A stretch of DNA of 39,294 bases from Candidatus Bathyarchaeota archaeon (GCA_018396915.1 JAGTRD010000016.1:457-39750), one strand, 5' to 3'; counted from the stretch's first letter, positions 24,042-32,107 are shown. Notes: generated from the letters alone by a model not told the origin. Numbers and translations are program-made.

Positions 24042-24884
24042 TTGGCAGGTCCTATACTGCTGGCGGTTGTGAGTATGCTTCTTACAGGCACATCTGACTT
24101 TCTATATAAGAGGGTTAGGATGAGGGCGGCTGACCCTGAAAATTTTCTTGCGTACCAGGCGGTCTTCTTCAACGCAACCAGCCTCACCTACACCTTGTAT
24201 TCGGGAAGTCTAGAAGTGAATGTCTTAACATTAATTTTCGGTTTCGGATGCGCCGTCCTAGCATACTCTTCAGTACTGCTCTTTCTAGCAGGTTTGGGTG
24301 GTGGCCAGGCGAGTGTTAACGTTCCAGTCTTCAGACTCAGCTTCATCGTAACCGCTGTATTGGCCTTTATCTTTCTGGGAGAATCTGCCACGGCTGGGAA
24401 GATCGTAGCCACAGCCCTAGCTACCTTCAGCATCCTTATCCTGTCAAAAGGTTTAGTTTTCCAGTCCATACCTCAATCAAGGGTTCTCAAGCTTATACTG
24501 GCCACACTCAATTACGGTCTGTTCGGATTCCTATATAAGGTGGCTGTGATGTCGGGGTGTACGCCGACAGGTATACTGGTTGTTCAAGGCCTCTTCTTCA
24601 TATCCTTGGCATTCGCTATGGCTTCTTTTAAAGGGGCCTTGAAGTTATCCTCAACTGTAATGGTTCATGCGCCTGCCTGTGGTGTGATGTTGTCGTCCGC
24701 CTTCCTACTTCTTCTCGAATCCCTGAGGGGAGGGGATGTGAGTGTCAACTTCTCAATTGTACAGCTGAGTTTTGTAGTGACAAGCATATTGGCTGTTGCA
24801 GTTTGGCGTGAAAGGGTCGACACAGTAAATATTCTCGGAATTGTTTCAGCGGTCTTGGCTGTAATCTTCTTTGCATACCTTTAA
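24042..24884 (+). CDS. DMT-superfamily (EamA-type) membrane transporter
   Basis: 280 residues, about nine to ten membrane helices arranged as two EamA repeats of ~140 residues. Helices alternate with short polar loops, and both repeats share the pattern SVNxxxxxLSFxVTxxLA (FRLSFIVTAVLAFIFLGE and VQLSFVVTSILAVAVWRE). The start is a TTG after a GAAGGTG site. Members export or import metabolites such as amino acids or nucleotide sugars; the substrate here is unknown. Monocistronic. Confidence 0.82.
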   Translation: MAGPILLAVVSMLLTGTSDFLYKRVRMRAADPENFLAYQAVFFNATSLTYTLYSGSLEVNVLTLIFGFGCAVLAYSSVLLFLAGLGGGQASVNVPVFRLSFIVTAVLAFIFLGESATAGKIVATALATFSILILSKGLVFQSIPQSRVLKLILATLNYGLFGFLYKVAVMSGCTPTGILVVQGLFFISLAFAMASFKGALKLSSTVMVHAPACGVMLSSAFLLLLESLRGGDVSVNFSIVQLSFVVTSILAVAVWRERVDTVNILGIVSAVLAVIFFAYL

Positions 24885-25005
24885 GAATCTGTGAGTTGGG
24901 GTCGAGGCTGATATGCCTGTCGGGTCGCCTATACCATTAAGTCTGCCTTGCATTCTCGGTCGTATTTTGCGTTGGAGGGGATGGAGTATAGTTGTTCAGT
25001 CTGGT

Positions 25006-25506
25006 TTACCAGTGGTTGTAATGTATCCTTGATTCGTCGTAACGTTCAGCTGGAGGTTTATGTTCTGCAGGATATCCTATTGGGATGAGTGAGAAGGGTA
25101 TGATGTTTTCAGGTAGGCCTAGAAGGTTCTTCAAGCCCTTTATACGCTCATCTCTGGGGTAGATTCCGAGCCAGACTGCTCCTAGGCCATTGGCGTTGGC
25201 TGCTATCAGAATGTTCTCTGTGGCTGCTGAGCAGTCTTGAGTCCAGAATCCCTTATGTTTCTCAAGTTTCAGATCGCCGCAGACCAGGATGGCTAGGGGT
25301 GCCTCATGCAACATTTGGGCGTAACTGTGAAACTTCGGTATCTCATCGAGGATTCTACGTTCGTTTATCACTATGAAGTGCCAGGGCTGCTGGTTTCCAG
25401 CAGAGGGTGCACTCATCGCGGCTTTCAGAAGCATCTTCACCTTATCGTCGGGGATGGGTTGGTCTGTATATTTTCGTATGCTCCTCCTTGAGAGTATGGC
25501 CTCCAT
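25006..25506 (-). CDS. Nitroreductase-family FMN oxidoreductase
   Basis: About 166 residues from ATG 25506 (MEAILSRRSIRKYTDQPIP). An in-frame extension to 25578 exists, but the family starts at this methionine. FMN-binding landmarks are RRSIRKY, SAPSAGNQQPWHF and GLGAVWLGIYPRDE. It would reduce nitro or other conjugated substrates with NAD(P)H in the cytoplasm; the natural substrate is unknown. Divergent from the thioesterase gene. Confidence 0.88.
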   Translation of the reverse strand: MEAILSRRSIRKYTDQPIPDDKVKMLLKAAMSAPSAGNQQPWHFIVINERRILDEIPKFHSYAQMLHEAPLAILVCGDLKLEKHKGFWTQDCSAATENILIAANANGLGAVWLGIYPRDERIKGLKNLLGLPENIIPFSLIPIGYPAEHKPPAERYDESRIHYNHW

Positions 25507-25643
25507 GACTTTACACCAAACATCTATTGCCGCTGGGCACCACATATAAAATCTTACATCGCCCTCTGATATGAACATTTTAAATATGTTGATGTTGATT
25601 CGTGAATCTTGTTCGTGAGGTTGTGGTCTGGTTGGCTCTTGGA

Positions 25644-26045
25644 TTGGATGACTTGCGTAGGTTGGTTGAGGGTGACAGATTCATGAAGTATATGGGGATT
25701 CAAGTATTGGATTTGGGGGAAGGTTATAGTAAGTTGGCGATGACCTTGACAGGTGACATGATCAATTTCCATAATGTCGGTCACGGTGGTGCCATATTCG
25801 CCCTGGCAGACGCTGCCTTCGCCGCCGCCAGCAACTCACATGGGGAGAAGGCTCTAGCCCTAAACATGAATATAAACTACTGCTCACCGGCAAAAGAAGG
25901 TATGAGGTTGATAGCAGAAGCCCAGGAGGAGAGTCTGGGCAGGAAGGTAGGATTATACAGGATAATGGTGAGGTCTGAGGATGGTCGGTTGATAGCTTCC
26001 TCCCAAGGCATCGTATATCGTAAACATGATGATGAACCCAGATGA
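25644..26045 (+). CDS. PaaI-like hotdog thioesterase
   Basis: About 133 residues from TTG 25644 (MDDLRRLVEGDRFMKYMG), which gives the family-typical start. GTG 25602 or 25623 are in-frame alternatives, but a TATA-like TTTAAATAT at about 25579-25587 would put the mRNA start near 25609, which disfavours 25602. The hotdog active-site block NFHNVGHGGAIFALADAA includes the HGG motif and the helix Asp. It would hydrolyse (hydroxy)phenylacetyl-CoA-like or other acyl-CoA esters. Confidence 0.8.
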   Translation: MDDLRRLVEGDRFMKYMGIQVLDLGEGYSKLAMTLTGDMINFHNVGHGGAIFALADAAFAAASNSHGEKALALNMNINYCSPAKEGMRLIAEAQEESLGRKVGLYRIMVRSEDGRLIASSQGIVYRKHDDEPR

Positions 26046-26197
26046 ATATAGTGTTTTGTCTTCGAACGTCTTTAACTGTATAGCCGAGATTGGGGATGGC
26101 TAGTAGGCTGCACCGTAGATTCTTCGTTTCAGATGGTAAGACTTATTTCAAGCCAGATAGTGAATTCTATTTTGGATTTTGGTAGGGGTGAAGAGTC

Positions 26198-26728
26198 TTG
26201 TCTGAGAGGAAGGGTAAGGTCCAGACGAGGCTGAAGCCTAAGGCTGAGAGGGGTGAGATAGTTCCAACCAGACCGTCAGACATCTTGAGCGAGGTGGACA
26301 AGATGTTCAACGAGTTGAGGAAGGGTATAGAGAGTATTATATCGCCCATACGAACCGGCTGGCCGAGGCTTGTCCTCCCACGTTTGGAGTTGCCTGAGGT
26401 TAGGGAGCCTTGCCTGGATTTGGTTGATGCTGGGAGAGAGTATAGGGTATGCGCCGAGGTTCCAGGAATACCTAAGGAGAAGATAGAGGTGACAGTTACC
26501 CCTAGGGCTGTGGAGATATCTGGTGAGGCGAAGACCGAGGTGAAGGAGGAGGAAGAGGGTTATATTCATCAGGAGAGGGGTTACTCAAGAATATATCGGA
26601 GCCTCACCCTGCCAGAGGAGGTTCTGCCAGATAAGGCTGAGGCTACCTTGAATAATGGTCTCCTCGAGATCAAGATTCCTAAGAAGTCGCCGACTGAAGT
26701 GAAGAAACATAAGGTTCCGGTGAAGTGA
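26198..26728 (+). CDS. hsp20: Small heat-shock protein (Hsp20/alpha-crystallin)
   Basis: 176 residues starting at TTG 26198, 7 nt after AGGGGTG. Residues ~1-75 are a charged variable arm. Residues ~80-170 form the alpha-crystallin domain, with VCAEVPGIPKEKIEVTV, a basic/acidic loop, and the YSRIYRSLTLPEEV and LNNGLLEIKIPK signatures (the A-x-L-x-N-G-x-L element). The C-terminal VPVK tail resembles the I-x-I/V docking motif. An ATP-independent chaperone. Confidence 0.92.
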   Translation: MSERKGKVQTRLKPKAERGEIVPTRPSDILSEVDKMFNELRKGIESIISPIRTGWPRLVLPRLELPEVREPCLDLVDAGREYRVCAEVPGIPKEKIEVTVTPRAVEISGEAKTEVKEEEEGYIHQERGYSRIYRSLTLPEEVLPDKAEATLNNGLLEIKIPKKSPTEVKKHKVPVK

Positions 26729-26763
26729 TTTGAATCACTCTCCATTAAGACTCTAAAACTTAG

Positions 26764-26778
26764 CACCTTTTTTTTATG
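26764..26778 (+). terminator. T-run terminator after hsp20
   Basis: Eight Ts follow the hsp20 stop by about 40 bp (ACCTTTTTTTTATG), in the short gap between hsp20 and the convergent protease gene. An oligo-T run is the expected archaeal termination signal. Confidence 0.4.
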
Positions 26779-26809
26779 TCATAGACCTGTCAAGATTGTC
26801 GCTCAAATT

Positions 26810-27928
26810 TCATTGCATCAATTCTGTCTTAACATATATTAGGTGTGTGAGGTCTCTTCTGCTCACTATGCCTAAGAGGTTGCTGTCTCTCATAACCAAT
26901 ATTCTGCCGACGCCCGTCCTTGACATTTTATACATTGCGTCTGCTGCGGATGCTTCAGGTTCGATTGTGGCGACTCTGCTTAAGGGTTTCATAACTTCAC
27001 CTACTGTGACCTTGCTCCACTGGTTCTTTGCAATATCTTTGACATCCTCCATTGTCACCAGGCCTACGACCATTCCATCCTTCAATACAGGGTATCCTGC
27101 ATGCTTCTTTCTGAGGAAGTATTCGTTTACGAGCTCCTCGATGGTGAGGTTTGAATCGACTGTGGTGACGTCTCTTGTCATTATCTCGTTGACTGTGGTT
27201 CCGGCTAGGGCTTGGCTTATGACTGTTTGGCTGAGTCCAGACTCTGCTCCTGACCTTATGAATAGGCCTATAAAGATTATCCATAAGCCACTGAAGAATC
27301 CTCCGAGAATCGCTATGGTGAATCCTCCGAACATCATCAAATAGGATATGGTTATCCCAACCTTAGCTGCGGATCTTGTGGCCTTCACCATGTTTCCGCT
27401 CAACCTCCATAGTGTCGAGCGTAGGATCCTTCCGCCGTCGAGTGGGAATGCGGGTAGGAGGTTGAAGGCTCCTAATGCGCCGTTTATGGATGCTCCGTAC
27501 TGAAGGATCGCAGTGAGCTCCGGTGGGTGACCTGCGGTTATAGAGTAGTACCATAGGATTGCTAAGATGGTTGCGATAGCGAAGCTCGATACTGGTCCTG
27601 CAGCAGCTGTCTTGAACTCCACATTTGGGTCTCTAGGCTCCTCAGGTAGTTCAGATACTCCTCCAAGGAAGAATAGGGTTATCCTTCTGACAGGTATGCC
27701 GAACCTTCTTGCAACGATCGAGTGGCATACTTCATGGACCACCACGGAGATGATGAGGAGTAGTCCTGACGCGGCGCCTATCATCCAGTAGCTGCCTTGA
27801 GGTAGTCCTGGATACTGTTGGGGCATGTAGCCGACCGCCAGAGACCAGATGACCAGAATAAGGAATAGCAGAAGGGTGTAGTGGATTCTGATCGTTATGC
27901 CGAATATTTTTCCAAGGCTGAAGGACAT
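26810..27928 (-). CDS. Site-2-type zinc metalloprotease (M50) with two CBS domains
   Basis: 372 residues. The N-terminal half has about six membrane helices with the zinc motif H65-E-V-C-H69 and the second ligand motif NLLPAFPLDGGRI. Two CBS domains fill the C-terminal ~130 residues (MTRDVTTVDSNLTIEELV and MKPLSRVATIEPEASAADAM). This is the archaeal S2P arrangement in which CBS domains, sensing nucleotides or conformation, regulate intramembrane proteolysis. Convergent with hsp20; the natural substrate is unknown. Confidence 0.92.
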   Translation of the reverse strand: MSFSLGKIFGITIRIHYTLLLFLILVIWSLAVGYMPQQYPGLPQGSYWMIGAASGLLLIISVVVHEVCHSIVARRFGIPVRRITLFFLGGVSELPEEPRDPNVEFKTAAAGPVSSFAIATILAILWYYSITAGHPPELTAILQYGASINGALGAFNLLPAFPLDGGRILRSTLWRLSGNMVKATRSAAKVGITISYLMMFGGFTIAILGGFFSGLWIIFIGLFIRSGAESGLSQTVISQALAGTTVNEIMTRDVTTVDSNLTIEELVNEYFLRKKHAGYPVLKDGMVVGLVTMEDVKDIAKNQWSKVTVGEVMKPLSRVATIEPEASAADAMYKMSRTGVGRILVMRDSNLLGIVSRRDLTHLIYVKTELMQ

Positions 27929-28008
27929 GGGCCTTCAATCTGTCTAAGTGCCATCTAACCATATATGTTTGTTGTAGATACGAGTAGGAGGTGTCGAACT
28001 GTTATGTT

Positions 28009-28596
28009 TCAGGGCAGCTTATGCCTCAACTTTTCTATGTCCTTCTCAATTGTGGTTTTGTATTCTGGGTTGTAGAGGGCTGCGGCTGGATGGAGGGTTG
28101 GCATGACCTTGACCTGGATCCCTTTGAGCTCACCTTCATAGAATCTGCCTCTGACCTCACTCATATTTTTGAACTTGATTCTCATCTTCGATAGGATGTA
28201 TCTTGTCGGTTGGACTCCCAAAGTCACTATGAGTCTGGGTTTCACTATTTCGATCTGCCTATCAAGGTATGGTGTGCATGCTTCGACCTCGTCGGCTCTT
28301 GGAACCCTGTTCATGGGTGGCCGGTGCTTCACTATGTTCGTTATGTAGATCTCTCTTCTATCTAGGCAGTTCTCTGTTATGATCCTGTCGAGAAGCTTTC
28401 CAGCGGCACCGATGAAAGGTCTGCCCTCAGCGTCCTCCCAGTATCCTGGGGCTTCGCCTATGAACATCAGGGAGGCTTCGAGGCTCCCCTCCCCAGGGAC
28501 AGGTTTTTTAGCGCTCCTCCAGAGCCTACATTTTCTACAGTTATCTATCTCATCGAGTAGCCTCTGCATCAGATCGTCCTTTCCTTCTGCCATCAA
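28009..28596 (-). CDS. Family 4 uracil-DNA glycosylase (Fe-S type)
   Basis: 195 residues. The [4Fe-4S] ligands are seen in C20-R-K-C23 and in two later cysteines (ENCLDRREI and EACTPYL). Active-site motif GEAPGYWEDAEGRPFIG carries the residues that polarise water, and TLHPAAALYN is motif 2 with the catalytic His. It removes uracil from DNA to start base-excision repair. Monocistronic, divergent from pfk across about 190 bp. Confidence 0.93.
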   Translation of the reverse strand: MMAEGKDDLMQRLLDEIDNCRKCRLWRSAKKPVPGEGSLEASLMFIGEAPGYWEDAEGRPFIGAAGKLLDRIITENCLDRREIYITNIVKHRPPMNRVPRADEVEACTPYLDRQIEIVKPRLIVTLGVQPTRYILSKMRIKFKNMSEVRGRFYEGELKGIQVKVMPTLHPAAALYNPEYKTTIEKDIEKLRHKLP

Positions 28597-28796
28597 GGAG
28601 GTCCAGACCTGAGGTAGTTGCCTTTTATTTACATAGATCTAGATCTCCTATGCTTTTTGACTGTTGCTCTTCTCTTGAGAGGTTGAGTGGAGAGGTTCAC
28701 ACTAACTCTTTGAACATCGCCTCATGAGATTTCTGGTGCAAGAGGAAATCCTTAACGTTGACCTAGTTGTCATTGTTGGTGTGGGGTTGAGTGTTT

Positions 28797-29759
28797 ATGA
28801 GGTTGGTTGCGGTGGCGACGACTGGTGGTGATGCTCCTGGGATGAATGCTGCTGTCAGGTCTGTTGTTAGAGCCGGCATATCGATGGGTTTGAAGGTTAT
28901 AGGCTTCACTAGGGGTTATGCGGGGATATTGGCTGGTGAGTCTATGCCTTTGGAGAAGAGGAGTGTTGGGGGTATTATTCATGAGGGTGGGACGTTTCTG
29001 AAGACCTCCAGGGCTGATGAGATGAGGACTGAGGAGGGTTTGAGGAGGGCTTCTGAAGTCTTGAAGGATAAGGGTGTTGATGGCTTGGTGGTTATCGGTG
29101 GGAACGGGTCTTTCAGGGCTGCCTGTGATCTGTATGAGGTCAGCGACATACCTGTCATTGGTATACCGGCGACTATAGATAATGATTTGGCTGGGACGGA
29201 TACGACGATAGGATTCGATACTGCTGTTAACACTGCTCTGGATGCGATTGATAAGATAAGGGATACGGCGACCTCCCATGAGAGGGTCTTCGTCGTCGAG
29301 GTTATGGGCAGGGATAGGGGTTTTCTGGCTTTGGAGGTTGGTATAGGTGCTGGTGCTGAGATTATTCTTGTTCCTGAGATTGAGTGTGATATTGGAGAAG
29401 TCTGCGCTAGACTCATGGAGAGCCATCGGAAAGGTAAGAAGTCTGCGATAATAGTTATGGCTGAGGGTGTCGGTGACTGCGCTGAGATAACGAGGTCTAT
29501 AAGGGAGTCGACTGGGTTTGAGGTTAGGCTCGCCAGGCTTGGGCATGTTCAGAGGGGTGGTAGGCCGACGGCCTACAGTAGGCTCCTAGCCTCCAGGATG
29601 GGTGCGGCGAGCATCGAATATCTTCTTTCAGGTGAGAGGAAGACGATGACGGGGATTCAAGGTGGCAAGATAGTGCCAGTGGACTTGGAGTATGCGACGG
29701 AGACATATAAGCCGATAGATGAGAATCTTTATCGGTTGGCGGTTATGCTGGCAACCTGA
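28797..29759 (+). CDS. Bacterial-type 6-phosphofructokinase (PfkA family)
   Basis: 320 residues from ATG 28797 (GTG 28791 is in frame). Substrate motifs are complete: TTGGDAPGMNAAVRS at the N-terminus, IPATIDNDLAGTDTTIGF around the catalytic Asp, EVMGRDRGFLAL and LGHVQRGGRPTA. The nucleotide-site loop reads GGNGS, where ATP enzymes have GGDGS and PPi enzymes have GGDD. The PATIDND form (not PKTIDND) favours ATP. It phosphorylates fructose 6-phosphate. Most archaeal glycolysis uses ADP-dependent or other kinases, so this points to lateral acquisition. Confidence 0.9.
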   Translation: MRLVAVATTGGDAPGMNAAVRSVVRAGISMGLKVIGFTRGYAGILAGESMPLEKRSVGGIIHEGGTFLKTSRADEMRTEEGLRRASEVLKDKGVDGLVVIGGNGSFRAACDLYEVSDIPVIGIPATIDNDLAGTDTTIGFDTAVNTALDAIDKIRDTATSHERVFVVEVMGRDRGFLALEVGIGAGAEIILVPEIECDIGEVCARLMESHRKGKKSAIIVMAEGVGDCAEITRSIRESTGFEVRLARLGHVQRGGRPTAYSRLLASRMGAASIEYLLSGERKTMTGIQGGKIVPVDLEYATETYKPIDENLYRLAVMLAT

Positions 29760-29824
29760 GAGATATTTTGTGTGAAGTTTAGATCTTCAGTCCAGCTTAC
29801 CAGTCTATCATGCCAAAAACAGTC

Positions 29825-30292
29825 TCATCCTAATCTTGAGGGTTCGATCTGGAATGGATTGGATGCCTTCATCTTGATTTCCGTGGAGAATTTCTTTAGA
29901 ATCTTGTAGGCCTCTTCTGGATCATTGATCCCTTTTATTGCTCTCTCGAAGGGGCATAGGTCGGTGCCTTGGCGATTCATCAACTTTTGAATGTAGGTCT
30001 CGGAGATGTGTGGGACATTCATCTCAGTCAAGAGTTTGTGTGCGCCCTCAGTCATCGAGACGGCATAAACATACCTTATCTTACAGTATAGACAGAGCAT
30101 GGCGACAGCTCTTCCTACGATCTTGTCGGCTACGGTTGAACTGTAAAGGTCAGGGCCACATTCATCTATCGCTCTGAGGAAGCCGGCGATGCCGGGGTCG
30201 CTGCTCTGATAGAGTACTGACCCGTTCTTGACGATGAGCAGATTCACGTCTCTGGACTTCAACTCGTATGCAGCTATTTGCGGGTCGTCCAT
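29825..30292 (-). CDS. DUF1893-family protein
   Basis: About 155 residues from ATG 30292 (MDDPQIAAYELKSRDVNLLI); an upstream in-frame extension to 30367 lacks family resemblance. The visible blocks are LLIVKNGSVLYQSSDPGIAGFL, the core VADKIVGRAVAMLCLY, and CPFERAIKG near the C-terminus, where the family has a conserved CPxE. DUF1893 belongs to the cytidine-deaminase-like fold group, and its reaction is not known. Stands alone just upstream of the tRNA gene, on the opposite strand. Confidence 0.8.
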   Translation of the reverse strand: MDDPQIAAYELKSRDVNLLIVKNGSVLYQSSDPGIAGFLRAIDECGPDLYSSTVADKIVGRAVAMLCLYCKIRYVYAVSMTEGAHKLLTEMNVPHISETYIQKLMNRQGTDLCPFERAIKGINDPEEAYKILKKFSTEIKMKASNPFQIEPSRLG

Positions 30293-30436
30293 GGCTGGTC
30301 GTGACCATAATTTATGTTGGAGGTTAAAAAATTGGTGGATGCCAAAAACAACCGTTAAACATTGCATAAGAGTGAGTGAGGGAGTGTCGGTGGTGAGGAG
30401 GCTATTTTAAACATCCGGCTTCAGGCTCTGGGAAAC

Positions 30437-30446
30437 CAATATAAGC
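30437..30446 (+). promoter_or_regulatory. TATA box of the tRNA-Ala gene
   Basis: CAATATAAGC lies about 30-35 bp upstream of the mature tRNA 5' end at 30474, the usual archaeal distance. It supports transcription as an independent unit. Confidence 0.45.
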
Positions 30447-30473
30447 TGGCAACAGTCTAGAATTGGGCAGAGT

Positions 30474-30583
30474 GGGCCGGTAGTTCAGTTTGGTATGCTT
30501 GAGGGGCCAAGGAACGCCCGCTTGGCATATATTCATGTACAGAATGTGGGAGGTCGCGGGTTCAAATCCCGCCCGGTCCACCA
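30474..30583 (+). tRNA. tRNA-Ala(GGC) with two insertions (introns) and encoded CCA
   Basis: The acceptor stem GGGCCGG (30474-30480) pairs with CCGGTCC (30573-30579), including the G3-U70 wobble that is the hallmark of tRNA-Ala; the discriminator is A. The T stem is GCGGG/CCCGC with loop TTCAAAT. The D stem is GTTC/GAAC, but 15 nt (30497-30511) are inserted before its 3' strand. The anticodon stem is CCCGC/GTGGG, with 17 extra nt (about 30528-30544) in the loop; removing them gives TTGGCAT with anticodon GGC. Spliced length is 78 nt with CCA. The D-arm insertion fits a bulge-helix-bulge (TGGT with GCCA, cuts inside ATG and AGG bulges). The anticodon insertion has an ATTC/GAAT stem but no clear classical BHB. 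Confidence 0.85.
30560..30583 (+). repeat. attL-like repeat: 3' end of tRNA-Ala
   Basis: The last 24 nt of the tRNA gene (T arm, acceptor strand and CCA) are repeated at 31979-32002 with two mismatches. tRNA 3' ends are the usual integration target of archaeal mobile elements. Confidence 0.65.
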
Positions 30584-30637
30584 AATTTTTAGGAGAGTCT
30601 CCAAAGCTCTTAAATGATATGGAGCAATGATTTGATT

Positions 30638-30847
30638 ATGCCAATTGTCCACGTGTACGTTTGGAAGGGTTTTTCGAATACGGCTAAGAGAAAGGTGATA
30701 AAGGGCGTAACTAAGGTCTTCACCGAGTTAGGCATTCCAGAAGAGGGAGTTGAAGTGGTCATTCATGAGGATCCTATGGAAAACTGGGGAGTTGGCGGAG
30801 AGCAAGCCAGTGAAAGCGAGAAGTTCAAGCATATGAAGCCGCCATAA
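30638..30847 (+). CDS. 4-oxalocrotonate tautomerase-like protein
   Basis: 69 residues from ATG 30638 so that Pro follows Met (MPIVHVYVWKG). The N-terminal Pro is the catalytic base after Met removal in this family. The remainder (VIKGVTKVFTELGIPEEGVEVVIHEDPMENWGVGG) is a standard 4-OT subunit with the beta-hairpin signature. It isomerises keto-enol substrates; the physiological one is unknown. An earlier in-frame ATG at 30614 would bury the Pro. It lies directly downstream of the tRNA, inside the island. Confidence 0.85.
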   Translation: MPIVHVYVWKGFSNTAKRKVIKGVTKVFTELGIPEEGVEVVIHEDPMENWGVGGEQASESEKFKHMKPP

Positions 30848-30938
30848 ACCGTCAAGATAGGGCTTGGTATGAAGAGAGGATCACTTATTTTTGATTTCTG
30901 CTTCTTTTACAGTTTAACAGTCATGGGAAGAGTTACTC

Positions 30939-31376
30939 TTACAGATTCTTTCCTAAATTTTTAAGTATCTCTTTTGCCTTCTTGAGAAATATCTCAGCAG
31001 CCTCAATTGTTTCCTTGGCCCCAGCTTCTGAGAAAGTTAGTCCATAGTCTGCCTCCTGCCTTAAGCTCATGGCACCTTCAAAATCTTCGATGAGCTTCGT
31101 GCCAAGGTCTTTGATAAACAAATTTCTCAGCGCAACCAGCAGGGCATAATGGCTCTTCTCTCTGAAGCCTCTACTGTAGATTAGGGCTCTGGCCGCGTGG
31201 AACATAGAGTAATAACCTTGAATTGTAGCCCACTTGAACCTGTTTCTTTCAAGGGAATCCTTTGCTTCGATGAGGTCAGCTCTAGCCTCTCGTATCTCCT
31301 TGAGGGTGAGATCTCTATCCACCTTGATCTGGGTCAGTCTCCTTTCCTCTATCATGCGTTCAAATTCCGAGCTCAT
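30939..31376 (-). CDS. HEPN-domain toxin of a HEPN/MNT system
   Basis: 145 residues, all-helical. The core IQGYYSMFHAARALIYSRGF and the following REKSHYALL carry the Rx4-6H RNase motif (RGFREKSH). HEPN toxins of this type cleave RNA and are held in check by AMPylation from the partner nucleotidyltransferase. The start overlaps the antitoxin stop by 4 bp, so they are translationally coupled, antitoxin first. Inside the tRNA-bounded island. Confidence 0.85.
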   Translation of the reverse strand: MSSEFERMIEERRLTQIKVDRDLTLKEIREARADLIEAKDSLERNRFKWATIQGYYSMFHAARALIYSRGFREKSHYALLVALRNLFIKDLGTKLIEDFEGAMSLRQEADYGLTFSEAGAKETIEAAEIFLKKAKEILKNLGKNL

Positions 31377-31915
31377 TCAGAATCCCATAATATGATACCT
31401 TTCTCAATTCTCTCGTAGAGTGGTTTATCTTCCATTTTTAGCTTCGTAAACTCGTTTGCGTTTAATATGATAGGTGAAATTCTCCTGTCCAATTCTTTCT
31501 GATAAACATTGATTTTTTTTATAACCTCCTCTTTCTCCTGCGTTAGGATAAGTAAGTCTATATCGCTCTCCTTTGTGTCTAGCCCCTCCGCACAGCTTCC
31601 GAATAGGATTATTCTCCTGCAGTAAGACCTTACCTCATCAACTAGTTTTTGCAGTGAATAGATGTTGAAGAGGACCTTAAACTGCTTTGCTATAGGATTT
31701 CTATTGTTAAGTCTGTAGAAAACCATTCCTCCAACTTTCTCTCTCTCAAGTATTCCTTTTTGGGTGAGTTCTCTGAGGATTGAGTTGGCGGAACCCTTAC
31801 TCACCCCAGCCCTCCTAACAACTTCCCTCTCGTGAAGCTTCTGCATGGGATCGTTATGGAAGACGTAGAGAACTTTCGAGACTGTTGGAGTTATGAAGTC
31901 TAATTTTTCGGGCAT
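31373..31915 (-). CDS. MNT-type nucleotidyltransferase antitoxin with N-terminal winged HTH
   Basis: 180 residues. The N-terminal ~75 residues form a winged helix (HEREVVRRAGVSKGSANSIL), presumably binding its own promoter. The C-terminal half is a minimal nucleotidyltransferase with the GSCAEG turn and the SDIDLLIL metal-binding aspartates. It would AMPylate the HEPN toxin and repress the operon. The start is ATG 31915, with an AT-rich stretch upstream. Confidence 0.88.
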   Translation of the reverse strand: MPEKLDFITPTVSKVLYVFHNDPMQKLHEREVVRRAGVSKGSANSILRELTQKGILEREKVGGMVFYRLNNRNPIAKQFKVLFNIYSLQKLVDEVRSYCRRIILFGSCAEGLDTKESDIDLLILTQEKEEVIKKINVYQKELDRRISPIILNANEFTKLKMEDKPLYERIEKGIILWDSE

Positions 31916-31978
31916 GCGCTCATTATTTTATGCTGATAGATATAAATACTTATGCCAACTAGATTCATACCCTTATTC

Positions 31979-32002
31979 GTTTAAATCCCGTCCGGTCCAC
32001 CA
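31979..32002 (+). repeat. attR-like copy of the tRNA-Ala 3' end
   Basis: Begins GTTTAAATCCCG and ends TCCGGTCCACCA; it matches 30560-30583 at 22 of 24 positions. No tRNA body precedes it. The two mismatches are C-to-T changes, consistent with an old duplication. Confidence 0.65.
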
Positions 32003-32107
32003 TCTAGATACTGGTAACATAGGACCTTTTTGATTCAGGGTTTTTGCAGTGTAAAGTGGTTGGGCATGTTTTCTCCAGGATCTTTAAAAAATTCTCCCAC
32101 TTCAACG

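Larger units (their letters stand above)
30584..31978. mobile_element. 1.4-kb tRNA-bounded island with tautomerase and HEPN/MNT pair
   Basis: The segment lies between the 3' end of tRNA-Ala and a near-exact copy of that end. It contains a tautomerase gene and a HEPN/MNT toxin-antitoxin pair and no integrase. It looks like the remnant of an integrated element or a passenger left by successive integrations at the same site. The provirus farther right could have used the second copy. Confidence 0.55.

Noticed and set aside
28770-29546. 258-codon minus-strand open frame antisense to the phosphofructokinase
   Set aside because: Composition is Pro/Ser/Thr/Tyr-rich with no family or start signal; it is the mirror of biased codon use in a clear PFK gene.
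30402-30584. Minus-strand open frame beginning MVDRAGFEPATS over the tRNA
   Set aside because: This peptide start is a well-known false translation of the antisense of tRNA 3' ends; the tRNA explains the sequence fully.
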